NCBI GenBank assembly: GCA_030549495.1
Contig: JAUIRK010000970.1
Location: 436,001 to 500,000, forward strand
Direction: 5' to 3'
Length of the DNA stretch: 64,000 nucleotides
DNA from: Nectonema munidae
Taxonomy: Eukaryota; Nematomorpha; Nectonematoida; Nectonematidae
Shown: one piece after another, positions 1-9,419 of the stretch
Layout: each line of letters starts with the position of its first letter
Numbering within the stretch: the stretch's first letter is position 1
Translations under genes and position numbers: made by a program
The notes under the pieces: model-generated
Databases searched by the model: none
The model's input: only the letters and a program-made list of their open reading frames with translations
What the model was told of the DNA's origin: nothing

Positions 1-169
1 AAGAATTTAATAAGGAATTTAAAAAGAAAGACTTTGCATATTTATAGTTGGGAAAAAATTCAAAAGGCCTACAAGCCGCTGATATGAATAAAACCCATAT
101 TACATCAATGAAATAGAAATACATCATATAGGATATTCATAAAATAAATATGAAGTAAAAATAATCACA

Positions 170-2689
170 TTAGCTGGAATAAAATACAGATAGTGTGCAG
201 TGCGCATGATTAGAATGAGTGGCTGTTAATATATTGTTAAATAAATATTGGTGGTTGTTACACACAAAGCAATTAATAGAATGACAAGTTAAACTATATT
301 TATTTAAAAGAAGTTTTTTTATTATATTTTTACAAGTGCTTATTTTAGAAAGAATACATTGAGAGTTAAACATAAAAAAGTTAAAGTTATGAGAAATTTT
401 ATATTTTATAGATTGTTTAGATAATTTTTTACAATAAGATGGAAGTGATAAATTGGATTTATTTCGTAGATTATATTCATGGTTCATGTAGTTAAATACA
501 ATAAACTCATTAAATATGTTAGGTAGAAATCCATTTAAAAGTTTATAGGTAACCATCGATAAATTATACACATACAAGTCATTAACCTTTAGTAAGTTCT
601 CTCTAAAAATTAAGAGGGTAGTATGAGATAAGTAATGACTTCCAGTTATATAGCGTATAATTCGTTTTTGTGTTTTTATCAATAGCTCAAGGTTTTGATG
701 ACCCCATAGAACTATGCAGTAATTAAGATAAGGGAGAAAAAAGGATTTGTACAATAATAATTTGATTTTGGTCGGGAATAAAAACTTATTGTGTTTTAGA
801 ATGCCTAAATTACTACACAGAATAGAATTGACATAAGAGATATGTTGTTTCCACTTCAATTTGCAGTCGATGATGACACCAAGTAATTTATAATATTCAA
901 CAACTTCGAACTTGAAATTCTCAGTAGGAATTTTTCTATTCATACTTCCAAAGAGCATGGCTTTAGACTTAGATACATTTATATGCATGCAATTTTGAGT
1001 ACACCATTCAAAGAATGGCCCAAGATAATCGTTGAAAAAGTCCATACTTTTGGGTGGACTTGCCATAGAAAACGGGATGTTTATTGTCACATCATCAGCA
1101 AAACAATAAAACTTCAGCGAGCAATTAGATACATGTATATCATTTATAAAAATTAGGAATAATAGAGGGCCTAGGATAGAACCCTGAGGAACCCCCATAT
1201 TAATGGTTGAAACGTTAGACTTGAATTTATTCAAAGTTACATACTGCTGACGATTAAGCAAATAAGATTTGATTAGAAGCAAGGAATTTCCTTGCACTCC
1301 ATATAGAGACAGTTTATCAAATAAAATTTGGCGTGAAAGATTATCAAAAGCTTTACTAAAATCTAAGAACAGTGAAAGCATTCCTTCATTGGACTCAAGA
1401 GTATTCAAAATGTTATCTATATAATGTGTAAGTAGTGACTGGGTGTTGTAATTCTTACGAAAACCGAACTGAAGAGGATAAAATAGATTAATAGAATTAA
1501 AGTATGATTGCAATTGAATATTAAGTAGCTTTTCAAAAATTTTAGACAGAACCGGAATAATTGATATCGGGCGATAGTTATTAATGTCTTCTCTAGCGCC
1601 TTTTTTAAAAACAGGATGTACTGCACTGAGTTTAAAATCGTCCGGAAAACACAATACTAAACAAATATTATATCCCAATCTTAAAAATGGATAAATAACA
1701 TTAAGTATAGGCTTGATGTGGCAAATAGAAAGCCCATAAGCATCATTACAATTACTTTGATCACATTCCTTGACAGCTAGAATAACATCACTATAAGAAA
1801 AATTTTTAAATTCAAATTTAGTGTGAACTTGTGCTATGTATTTTGTAGAGTTTTTTTCAGGTTGAGAGGAGGGTAACTTCATACTAAACTTATCATTGAA
1901 AATTAAACAAACAGTTTGTTTATCTTCAATTAACTCCCCACCAAAATCCAAATTTATGTTTATTGATTTATTAATATTTAATCTATTTTTTACTTCTCGC
2001 CAAATAACTTTTGTGTTCGTTTGATTCATTAATAAATTATGTACAAATTTATTTTTTTGTGTTCTACATTTATATTTTATACTATTCTTAATTTCACTAT
2101 TTTTACATAACTTTTTAGTGTGTCCGTACATACAGCATTTAGTACAAAACTTGACAGAAAAATACGGGTAACATTTGACTCTACTATACTCAAAAAATAT
2201 ATAAAAATCATTACTCTTGATGTAATTGTAAATTTCTGGTGATAACTTGAAGGTTACCAAATTTTTTCCATCAAATTTCGAATTTTTAATAAACAAAATA
2301 TTAAAAATTTTGCCATTATCCACTAACTTTTTTATGTATGTGTTTCTGGTTAAAATATCATTAACGATGTCATCTTTAGAAACAATTTCATTAAAATGCA
2401 AATGTAGTCTAGGAAGTAAGGGTTCGACTTTTTTGGAAGAAATATTTACATCAGACATCAATTTTTGAGCTTTTTGTAAAATAGATTTATCAGGAAAGCT
2501 GATTTTTATGGAGTTCTTTTTTTCTTTAATAAAATTAACAGGTAAAGTAGTAAGACATGACTTCGTCTTCTGGATGTCTTCTTTTAAATCAGCATCATTG
2601 GAATCGACAAACAAACAACTCTTAACAACATCTGAATATTGCACTTTTTTGTTTGTTGGTGTTTCAAGACTTTGACTTAATTTAGACAA
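170..2689 (-). CDS. ORF1 zinc-knuckle / reverse transcriptase fusion of a LINE (839 codons)
   Basis: One open frame of about 839 codons. Residues ~90-180 look like the ORF1 (gag-like) nucleic-acid-binding region. A CX2CX4HX4C zinc knuckle sits at Cys182, Cys185, His190 and Cys195. Residues ~215-245 (VIWREVKNRLN) resemble the linker that normally follows the endonuclease in ORF2. RT follows: NNYRPISIIPVLSKIFEKLL around 370-389, motif A LDFSKAFD at ~442-449, PQGS at 501-504, and catalytic FADD at 530-533. A thumb/tail region rich in Lys, Asn and Leu closes it. No endonuclease motif (GDFNAH, SDH) occurs. The junction is near residues 196-212 (about nt 2100-2050). The first codon of the frame is TTG, so the real translation start is uncertain; the frame is blocked by a TGA just upstream. 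It could be a chance in-frame deletion in a dead copy or a spreading deletion derivative. Confidence 0.8.
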   Translation of the reverse strand: MSKLSQSLETPTNKKVQYSDVVKSCLFVDSNDADLKEDIQKTKSCLTTLPVNFIKEKKNSIKISFPDKSILQKAQKLMSDVNISSKKVEPLLPRLHLHFNEIVSKDDIVNDILTRNTYIKKLVDNGKIFNILFIKNSKFDGKNLVTFKLSPEIYNYIKSNDFYIFFEYSRVKCYPYFSVKFCTKCCMYGHTKKLCKNSEIKNSIKYKCRTQKNKFVHNLLMNQTNTKVIWREVKNRLNINKSININLDFGGELIEDKQTVCLIFNDKFSMKLPSSQPEKNSTKYIAQVHTKFEFKNFSYSDVILAVKECDQSNCNDAYGLSICHIKPILNVIYPFLRLGYNICLVLCFPDDFKLSAVHPVFKKGAREDINNYRPISIIPVLSKIFEKLLNIQLQSYFNSINLFYPLQFGFRKNYNTQSLLTHYIDNILNTLESNEGMLSLFLDFSKAFDNLSRQILFDKLSLYGVQGNSLLLIKSYLLNRQQYVTLNKFKSNVSTINMGVPQGSILGPLLFLIFINDIHVSNCSLKFYCFADDVTINIPFSMASPPKSMDFFNDYLGPFFEWCTQNCMHINVSKSKAMLFGSMNRKIPTENFKFEVVEYYKLLGVIIDCKLKWKQHISYVNSILCSNLGILKHNKFLFPTKIKLLLYKSFFLPYLNYCIVLWGHQNLELLIKTQKRIIRYITGSHYLSHTTLLIFRENLLKVNDLYVYNLSMVTYKLLNGFLPNIFNEFIVFNYMNHEYNLRNKSNLSLPSYCKKLSKQSIKYKISHNFNFFMFNSQCILSKISTCKNIIKKLLLNKYSLTCHSINCFVCNNHQYLFNNILTATHSNHAHCTLSVFYSS

Positions 2690-2696
2690 ATTATCA

Positions 2697-2968
2697 TGAG
2701 TACTTCAAATTTATTATCAAACTTTTCATTAAGTTCGTCCAACTTCGAACTTATTTCTTGATTTTTTGTGGAGTTATCATCATATTTTTTTTAATAAAAA
2801 GAAGGCTTTGGATATATTAGCTTTAGATGTTTCCCTAGACAAGAGTGCTTTCAGTCCACCCTGTTTAGCAATATTAAATATATTGGCTATTTCATTATCC
2901 ATAACATCAAGTGGAGAATCAAGTATTGAAGACTCATCCATAAAAAATTTGTAATATAGAATTATCAA
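2697..2968 (-). pseudogene. ORF1 leader of the same LINE, frame-shifted
   Basis: Upstream of the 839-codon frame an ATG frame (MDESSILDSPLDVMDNEIAN...) runs to a run of eight A near 2792, where it meets a stop. A one-base shift there restores a coiled-coil-like stretch (NQEISSKLDELNEKFDNKF) that reaches ~2705. A second shift joins the long ORF1-RT frame. Acidic start plus short coiled coil is a usual layout for LINE ORF1 proteins. The leader therefore looks like the native N-terminus of ORF1, now separated from the rest by two frameshifts, one of them in a homopolymer that could also be an assembly error. Confidence 0.5.
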
Positions 2969-3073
2969 AAAAAAAAGAAATTCAAATTATATATATATAA
3001 ACTTGGAAAGAGGAGTCAAAGATGTGTAAATGATGATAATAGCTTTTCTTGCTATAGGGAGAAAAACCTTAAT

Positions 3074-3325
3074 ATGCCAAACTTGATATTTATTAAAAGA
3101 TATTCTAAATTAAAAAGAGACAATAATTATCAAAGAAGAATTTATTATTTTCATAATCCTCCATTTTTCGATAAAAATTTGTATAGTGTAATTACATATG
3201 AATATTTGGGTTCATTTTCTGATAACATTACGAATAATAATTCAAAAAACTCTATTCCATTTGTAAAAACTAACCCCAAAATAAAGCGTTTTATTGAAAA
3301 TCAGTTATTAAATCTTTTTTATTAA
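3074..3325 (+). other. Short open frame, unrecognised
   Basis: An 83-codon frame starting MPNLIFIKRYSKLKRDN. The stretch IYYFHNPPFFDKNLYSVI faintly recalls a segment seen in some retroelement polyproteins (R.I.WFNPPF.KNV). The match is too weak to name a family. It may simply be an AT-rich chance frame. Confidence 0.15.
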
Positions 3326-3885
3326 AAGAATACTCCTGATTTGTAAATATTGCAAAAGTAACCTTTAATTAAGAAATTTAAATAATTTTGGCTAACATTT
3401 TACAAGTTTTGAATAATAAATGTAATTAATCCACTTTTTTTAGATTTTTTAAATTGTTTCTTTTAATGGTTAGTTAGAAAATGATGGTTTCTTAATGATT
3501 TATTTAGAAAATCTTTCATTCCAGTGAGAAGAAGACAAAGAAAAGTACCCACTAACAAAAGCGTTGACGCTACTCAGTAGAAGGTAGGATCAAACGCTGT
3601 TATCCAGCACTCGTCCAAATTCTGGATGGAAAACTCCAGAAAGGCTGGTGGTTAGGCCTAGCATATTGCTATTTCTCCAATTATTTCTCGTGTGTATATT
3701 ACACCAAGGCTCTTTTTTGAGCCGACACCACTACTTATTTATTACTTTATTGATATGTTCAATATAAAATTATTATTTCGTTATTAATGAATAATAAAGA
3801 ACTATTATTATTATAAATTCCCTATTATATAAGTTTTTGAACAACGAAAAATTTTGTAACAGAGAGTGCCAATACCTCTGCTCAA

Positions 3886-3960
3886 ATGGCCGTGTTAGGC
3901 AAAAATTTTAGGGGTGCTTCATTGTTGCGCTAATTTTTGAACTATCAGATATCATTAAGT
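3886..3960 (+). repeat. Fragment of the hAT 'CAGAGCCCGCGCTA' family (left part)
   Basis: The stretch with GGCAAAAATTTTAGGGG then GCTTCATTG, GCGCTAATTTTTGAACTATC matches the left part of the element at 37404-37662 nearly base for base, without its long G run. No terminus or target duplication is visible, so this is a broken copy. Confidence 0.55.
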
Positions 3961-4252
3961 TTGCTTTTTAAAAAAATTTTTAGTTACCTAAAAAAAGTTT
4001 TTATAAGCTGAGTATAAATGTATATACAATTTTAAAACTACTTCGCATTGAGATGAAAAAAGTTTAAAGTATGTTTTCGAATCAATCAAATCCGAAATTG
4101 GCTTTTGCACAAATGGATCCAAGAAATTGGGGGGTTTAGGTAACAAAGAGTTAACTGATTGAAACACATTTATATTAAATATTTTGAAACCTATTTGTTA
4201 TTTTATTGATAACAGAATCGAAAGAGTATTTTAATTCAACATAAATAAGTGG

Positions 4253-4408
4253 CAGTGGCGTAGCCAAAAAATGGAAGTTGGGGCATGCAAGGAATTTAAG
4301 GGGGCAAGCATATTGGAAATATGCATATTGGAAGGTATTTGGGGGGCAGAAAAGGTATTTGGGGGGGGGGGGGCACTGCCCCCCTTGCCCCCTCTGGCTA
4401 CGCCCCTG
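4253..4408. mobile_element. hAT MITE (156 bp) with exact 8-bp target duplication
   Basis: Termini are CAGTGGCGTAGCCA on the left and TGGCTACGCCCCTG on the right, inverted with one mismatch. Both sides carry ATAAGTGG (4245-4252 and 4409-4416), an exact 8-bp duplication as expected for hAT. The inside holds runs of six and thirteen or more G and the matching C run, and no coding sequence. The CAGKGGCGTAGCCA end is a common hAT-type terminus in animals. Confidence 0.9.
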
Positions 4409-4546
4409 ATAAGTGGTATGGCGTCACTTTTTTCCTAATTTTCCCTTTTATTTGATCTTTTGAGCTTATTTTTTAATTTCTCTACCTAAATTTTCTTTCC
4501 TTTTCATAATTCTTTCTTTTTATTTTAATTTTTATTTGTGGCATTA

Positions 4547-4699
4547 ATGGGTGAGCCTGTCTTACCTCTAACTAAAAGGGCTAAATCCAGTACGGATACA
4601 GAAAATTGTAGTCTAGTTTTAGGCTTGAATTGTCTCGAAGAAAAATACTGTAATGCTTCTTTAAAAGATGAATCATTAAGTGTGATCAAAAATATTTTT
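4547..4699 (+). pseudogene. LINE ORF1 N-terminal fragment
   Basis: ATG at 4547 opens a frame of about 50 codons (MGEPVLPLTKRAKSSTDTEN...) closed by TAA at ~4700. Short Lys/Thr-rich starts of this sort head ORF1 in I/R1-type LINEs. Downstream (4700-5180) fragments such as INIRKNGIAYINMENKKDV are visible in other frames, so the frame has decayed. Confidence 0.45.
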
Positions 4700-5180
4700 T
4701 AAGACGTTAGAAACTTGTTGATCTTAATAATATTAGTCAATCAAAAATTTTGTACTCTGATGCTGTTAAGTAAATATAAGAGTTGATACAAGAGTCATTT
4801 CAAATAATTTTGTCAAGGTTAAAACTAAATTAGTGAATCCGCGCGAAGAGTAAATTTTAGAACTAAAGAAAGAAATCGTAACATCAATAAAACCGAATGA
4901 AAACAAACTTCAAATAAAAACAATCAATATAAGAAAAAATGGCATAGCATACATTAATATGGAAAATAAAAAAGATGTGACTACGACATCCAATTAATCG
5001 AAAAACTCTTTTGATATAATTGGACGTAAACAGCATAGACCCTGTTTTATTTTTTAATGATATAATTGACTCCATCCAAAATGTAATTCTAAACATGGCG
5101 GTGTTGATTTTATTCAAACTAACGACAAAATTTTCAATATGGCTATCATTTAAGCTAAAACACCTGAAGTTGCAAAGTTT

Positions 5181-5495
5181 TTGTCATCATCAGACTTATT
5201 TTTTTGCGGTTTCAGCGCGCTGCCCATAGAACTTCTTATCAGAAAAGTAAGAGTGTGTAAAAAATGTGGAAAATTCGGCCACTTTTCTGATACATGCTTC
5301 GCCAAAAACCATAAGTGTCTGAATTGCTGCAAGATAGGCCATTCTTCCAAAGACTGTTCATTCTCATCAGTCACCTGTCTTAATTGCAATGGTTCGAATT
5401 CTTTCAATGATGTTAATTGCCCCTCGTACATAAAGAAAGTTGATCAAAAAAAAAATTCTATTAATGCACTAGAGTCATACATTAACAATAATTAA
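5181..5495 (+). pseudogene. LINE ORF1 zinc-knuckle domain
   Basis: The frame encodes CKKCGKFGHFSDTC and CLNCCKIGHSSKDC, two clean CX2CX4HX4C knuckles. A third cysteine cluster (CLNCNGSNSFNDVNC) follows in which the expected His is missing. Three successive knuckles before a Lys-rich tail are typical of ORF1 in Jockey/I/R1 LINEs, where they bind the element RNA. The preceding frame is open for about 20 more codons without an ATG, so the visible Met is not a real start. Confidence 0.7.
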
Positions 5496-5589
5496 TGTTC
5501 TGCAAAATACTTCATATCAATATTAGAAAATCATATATTGCCTTTAACAATCAATTAATGATCTTGGAAAAAATCAGTATGAAATAAAT

Positions 5590-6315
5590 ATGGTTAATGA
5601 ACCTTATCTTAGGAATCATAAACTCCCCTCTCTACTATTGCAAAACTATAGTGCTATTTACAGTGCCTCTCTTCATTACTCGTTGATTATACACAAGAAG
5701 GATTTGAATATAAGTCTAATTCATGAACTTTCTAATGAGTTTGTTACCACGGCTATATGTTTCTTTAAAAATCAAGAATTCTAATTCATATCTGTATATT
5801 TTTCCCCTTATACACTAAACGAGATTAAATTCTTTTTAGACTCATTTTTACCACGCTTGCATGACAAATCTTTACTTATAATGGATGACACGAATGCCCG
5901 GCATCTTCTTTGGGGTCATAAAGGAAACTCAAGAGACATTTTTTTGTATCAAAAACTAATCGAAAAAAATCTAATACTTCTTGATAATAGCCGAAATCAA
6001 ACTTTTTCTAGTTTGCGTACTGATGCTCAGCTTCAGTCTCATATAGACCTGTCGATGTGCAATGATACTATGCAACATTTAATTTCTTCATGGGAAATAA
6101 TAGATGAAGTATCTCTTTCTGATCATTTTTTAATTATGGTCACCTTAAATTTTATCAATGAAGATAGAACATCTCTTATATCTAAAAAAGTACTAAATAA
6201 ATTTTTTTTTTCCGAAATCTTGTATTCACAGATAGAGAAAAATAATAATATACAAAATTCTTTTCAAACGAAGCTTATCATCAAAACCATTTTTTTCATC
6301 ATTGGAAAAATGTAA
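5590..6315 (+). pseudogene. LINE APE-type endonuclease, split
   Basis: First piece 5590-5784 holds NEPYL, the metal-binding Glu motif (usually QEPY). Second piece, open from ~5785 and continuing to 6315, has ISVYFSPY, then DDTNARHLLWG (usually GDFNAHH..WG), HIDLSMCN (usually IDLTL) and SDHFLI with the catalytic Asp-His. Order and spacing fit the endonuclease of I/R1/Jockey LINEs. A stop near 5784 splits the domain; the second piece still shows most catalytic residues. Confidence 0.7.
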
Positions 6316-6789
6316 ATTTAATGAATAATCAGCCAATTTTTTGGTAAGAATTTTTTCCTCTACTCTTTAGATTTTCCCTTAAATAATACTTGGGAATATT
6401 TATATATTTCTTGAAATTGGAATCCAAATTTTATTTCTTTTTTTATAAACTTCAATCGTAGACTGAATAAGATCACAAGCTTAACCCAAATCACTCGAGA
6501 TAATTTTTTATTAATTGTAGCTGAAAAAGTGTATTTGCTGGCATGAAACATTCGAGAATTTCTTTAACCATGAAGGCAATAACAAATTTTTTCAAACTTA
6601 CGTAAAATTCCTCCACATTTAATTACTAACTCAACATTCGTATTTGGATTTAAAACATAGCTCAAAAATTGTTTATAATGTACATCAGTTTAATAATGAA
6701 TAATTTTGCCTTCTTTTAAAAAAAACATTAAGTTAAATGTATTTTTATTGACAAGGCGATAATGTACCATTCATGCGAAACTATAAAAT

Positions 6790-6885
6790 TGTTAACAGAG
6801 ATTAGGTTAGAACCCAGGATCATCTGAAACCTTAACTTACACTCTAACCTACTTACGCATGCTTATCCCATTTAGGATTAATTTT
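6790..6885 (-). repeat. tRNA-derived SINE head, candidate
   Basis: Read on the minus strand, TGCGTAAGTAGGTTAGAGTG resembles the D-arm / A box of a tRNA. About 20 bp on, GATCCTGGGTTCTAACC resembles the T-arm / B box (GGTTCGANTCC with one change). The tail AATTTTATAG also aligns with the candidate at 63000-63095. No ends or target duplication were found. It could instead be a decayed tRNA. Confidence 0.4.
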
Positions 6886-8546
6886 TTAATGAAGTATAAA
6901 TGATTCCTTTGTTAAAAAATAACAGTTTTTTTTATCAAATTGATATAAAAATGGCAAATTTAAAGATAAACTTTAAAAAAGGGTTTAATTGTTTCGACAT
7001 TTTTTTAATCTTTCATTTCTTTAACAAATTCTTCTAACTAATTTTGAAGTTCTCAAAAAAGATTATACCATCTATTCTTTGTGAAAAAAGTGAAGTTCTT
7101 CAATGTGGATTTTCAAAAAGAAATGAAGTGGTTTAGCAACAACAGTGTGTGTAAAAAGGAAAGAATGCGTTGTCTTGTTAACTAATAGTGATGTAAATAG
7201 GCAGATTGATTGATTAAAACACTAGCAAGAAACTATCACAGATTAAATGATATATGGAAGAGCATTGAATGTGGATAAGAATGGTACATTTTTAGTCTTT
7301 TAATCATACCGTTTATTTGGGGTATTGCTAATAAGTGTGCTAGCATCTAGAACGTAATTTAAAGATAAAAAGTTTGTCTTTATCATCAATAAACATAATA
7401 AATTAGTAAAAAACCATTCTTTATACATATTTACGTTTTTTAAGTCATAAAGAATAATGTGCCCTTTTTTTCTTTAATTTCTTGTGCATTCTATATTTAT
7501 CTAAAATAAAAAATGTCCTTCAAATTATTAATTTCGCGTATCAAGTTTCTAAATTTCAAATGACTTATAAATATCCAAAGTAATTTTTTTATACTAATTA
7601 AATTAATCTTTTGAACCTAAGATAATATGAATTATATTTAGTTTCTGTAATATACTGAGAACATAATTCAAATATAAATTTAATGTGTTGAACTAAATCA
7701 TTTTTCCTCTTAATCTATTGAAATTTAATATTTATCTTGTTCAATTTTCAACCTAAAAAAAGTCTATCCAAACATAATTTTTATATTTATTTGATTAATT
7801 CAAAAGTTTTCTAAATTTGATTATGTTTTTTTTCTATTTTTTAAATTGAAGTAATTGGTTAAATCTTCCTTATAAATTTTTTGTTTTACAAATAGACACT
7901 TTTCTAAGATGATTGGAATTATCTTAAAATGATGAATTTGGAAATAAAACGGTCCAATATCTTCATTATCCTGAACCATGATAAATCCATTTTGCTTTTC
8001 TTCAATTGGTCCGAGAAATTTGCTCTGTGATCTAATAATAAAAGATTGGGAAAAGTTTCAATTAATTCTGAGAGATACCGTGATAAAGCCTGAAATTGTT
8101 TTCCTCTTGTCAAAAAAGCAAAATGGAAAGTCTAAAGTTTATTAAAATACTTTTCTGCTTATGCGAATTCTTTATTTACTAATAAATACTTTCTGTTTTT
8201 AGTAGCATTTTTGATTTTTAAGTTATGGTTTTTATAAATACTATAATGGGTCAGAGTGCTATTAAAAGGAACATTGTGACTATATTCCTCTTTGCTATAT
8301 GGATAATAACCGCTTAAAATTTTTATTAAATCCGCCCATTTTATATAAATATTTAACTCGTCCTATTTTATTTAAACATTTTTTGAACTTGTTCATACTA
8401 GCTTCATTTTATTTAAATATTTTGTTTAAAACTGTTTGATACTTGAGGGTTTTAGGTTGGAATTTACCCTATTTTTCATTGTTTGATTCAAGCCACGCAA
8501 TTGTGCTTTCTCAATTAGTCAATGCTATTAATTCTTTATTTTTTTA

Positions 8547-8800
8547 AAGTGCGATATTTGTCTTAAATTTTATCATTATACTTGTGACAAATTTAGTTTT
8601 ATGGAGCTTATACATATGAAAATCACTGAATTTGTATGCACTGTTTGTTTGCTTGAATTAGATAATAAAGATACGGTCATCTTCTTGAAAGCTTGTGTAA
8701 TTTACCAGAATGTGATGATTATTTATTAATAAATTCTTGTTCAAACTTTGAATTTTTTTCAAAAAAAGAGAATTTTGAAAATATTTATACTTATAAAAGT
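8547..8800 (+). pseudogene. PHD-finger-like fragment, probably of a LINE ORF
   Basis: The plus strand encodes CDICLKFYHYTCDKF ... FVCTVC, the second half of a PHD-type zinc finger (CX2C, HX2C, CX2C). After a frame change the text runs LCNLPECDDYLLINSC, then KENFENIYTYKSIEYF. Such fingers occur ahead of the endonuclease in some arthropod LINEs and also in host chromatin proteins. The stop-interrupted state favours a LINE relic. A 63-codon frame at 8916-9107 may be its continuation but has no motif I can name. Confidence 0.35.
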
Positions 8801-9419
8801 ATTGAATATTTTAAAAAGAATTTTTTTTTCACAAAAAATCAATTTTAAAACTAAAAAATATTATCCCTACATTCCATATAATTGGAAGAACAATAGATAA
8901 GAATCATTTAACCATGTGCTAAAAAGTAATCAAAACTGGAAACCATTGAAAATTTGTATGATGATTGAAGTTATATATGATCAGGTTAAGTATGAAGAAC
9001 TGATGATAAATAGTGGAAATTTTTTTATTTCGGATAGACTGGAAGACGTCCTAATATCTAACCAATATAATGAAAAAATGATCAACAAAGAGAAAAATTA
9101 TATTTAGACTTTATTTTAATCAATCAAAATACAGTGGAACCTTGATATTAAGGAGATTTTAAAAGCATTAGAAAATTTTTATCAGACGTTACTTGTCTAA
9201 ACTTAATTAGTTTATACTTAATGGTTAACCCTCGCTTGACGGACTCAGGACAATTTTGTCCATTGTCAATTTAAACAACATTTTTCTAAAATATCCATCA
9301 TAGAAACTTCTTTCAAAAGTAACATGTAAACGTTCTCGTTAGGATAAAAAATCAAAATAAAATAAAATTAGCAAAAAAATTATTTTATTGTTTTTGAAAA
9401 AAAGAAAATTTTGAAATTA

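Larger units (their letters stand above)
1..2970 (-). mobile_element. LINE (CR1/L2-like non-LTR retrotransposon), endonuclease-less copy
   Basis: The element reads right to left. It starts near 2968 with an ORF1 leader, continues through a long ORF1-RT frame (2689-170) and runs out into AT-rich sequence at the left edge, probably the 3' UTR. The RT carries non-LTR motifs and the tail has the 'YNLRN...LP' type end common in CR1/L2/Daphne elements. I cannot place it in one clade by eye. The copy is unusual because the long frame is open while the apurinic endonuclease domain expected between ORF1 and RT is absent. The 3' end is not visible in the window. Confidence 0.75.
4547..6551 (+). mobile_element. 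Degraded LINE of the I/R1/Jockey type (ORF1 plus endonuclease)
   Basis: Pieces lie in the right order on the plus strand. An ORF1 start (MGEPVLPLTKRAKSSTDTEN) is at 4547, a triple zinc-knuckle region at 5181-5495, endonuclease segments at 5590-6315, and an EN-to-RT linker (NWNPNFISFFINFNRRLNKI) at ~6395-6545. Several frameshifts and stops separate them. No RT block follows, so the copy is 3'-truncated or rearranged. Its two-ORF plan with three knuckles and an APE-type endonuclease separates it from the CR1/L2-like LINE at the left edge. Confidence 0.75.
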
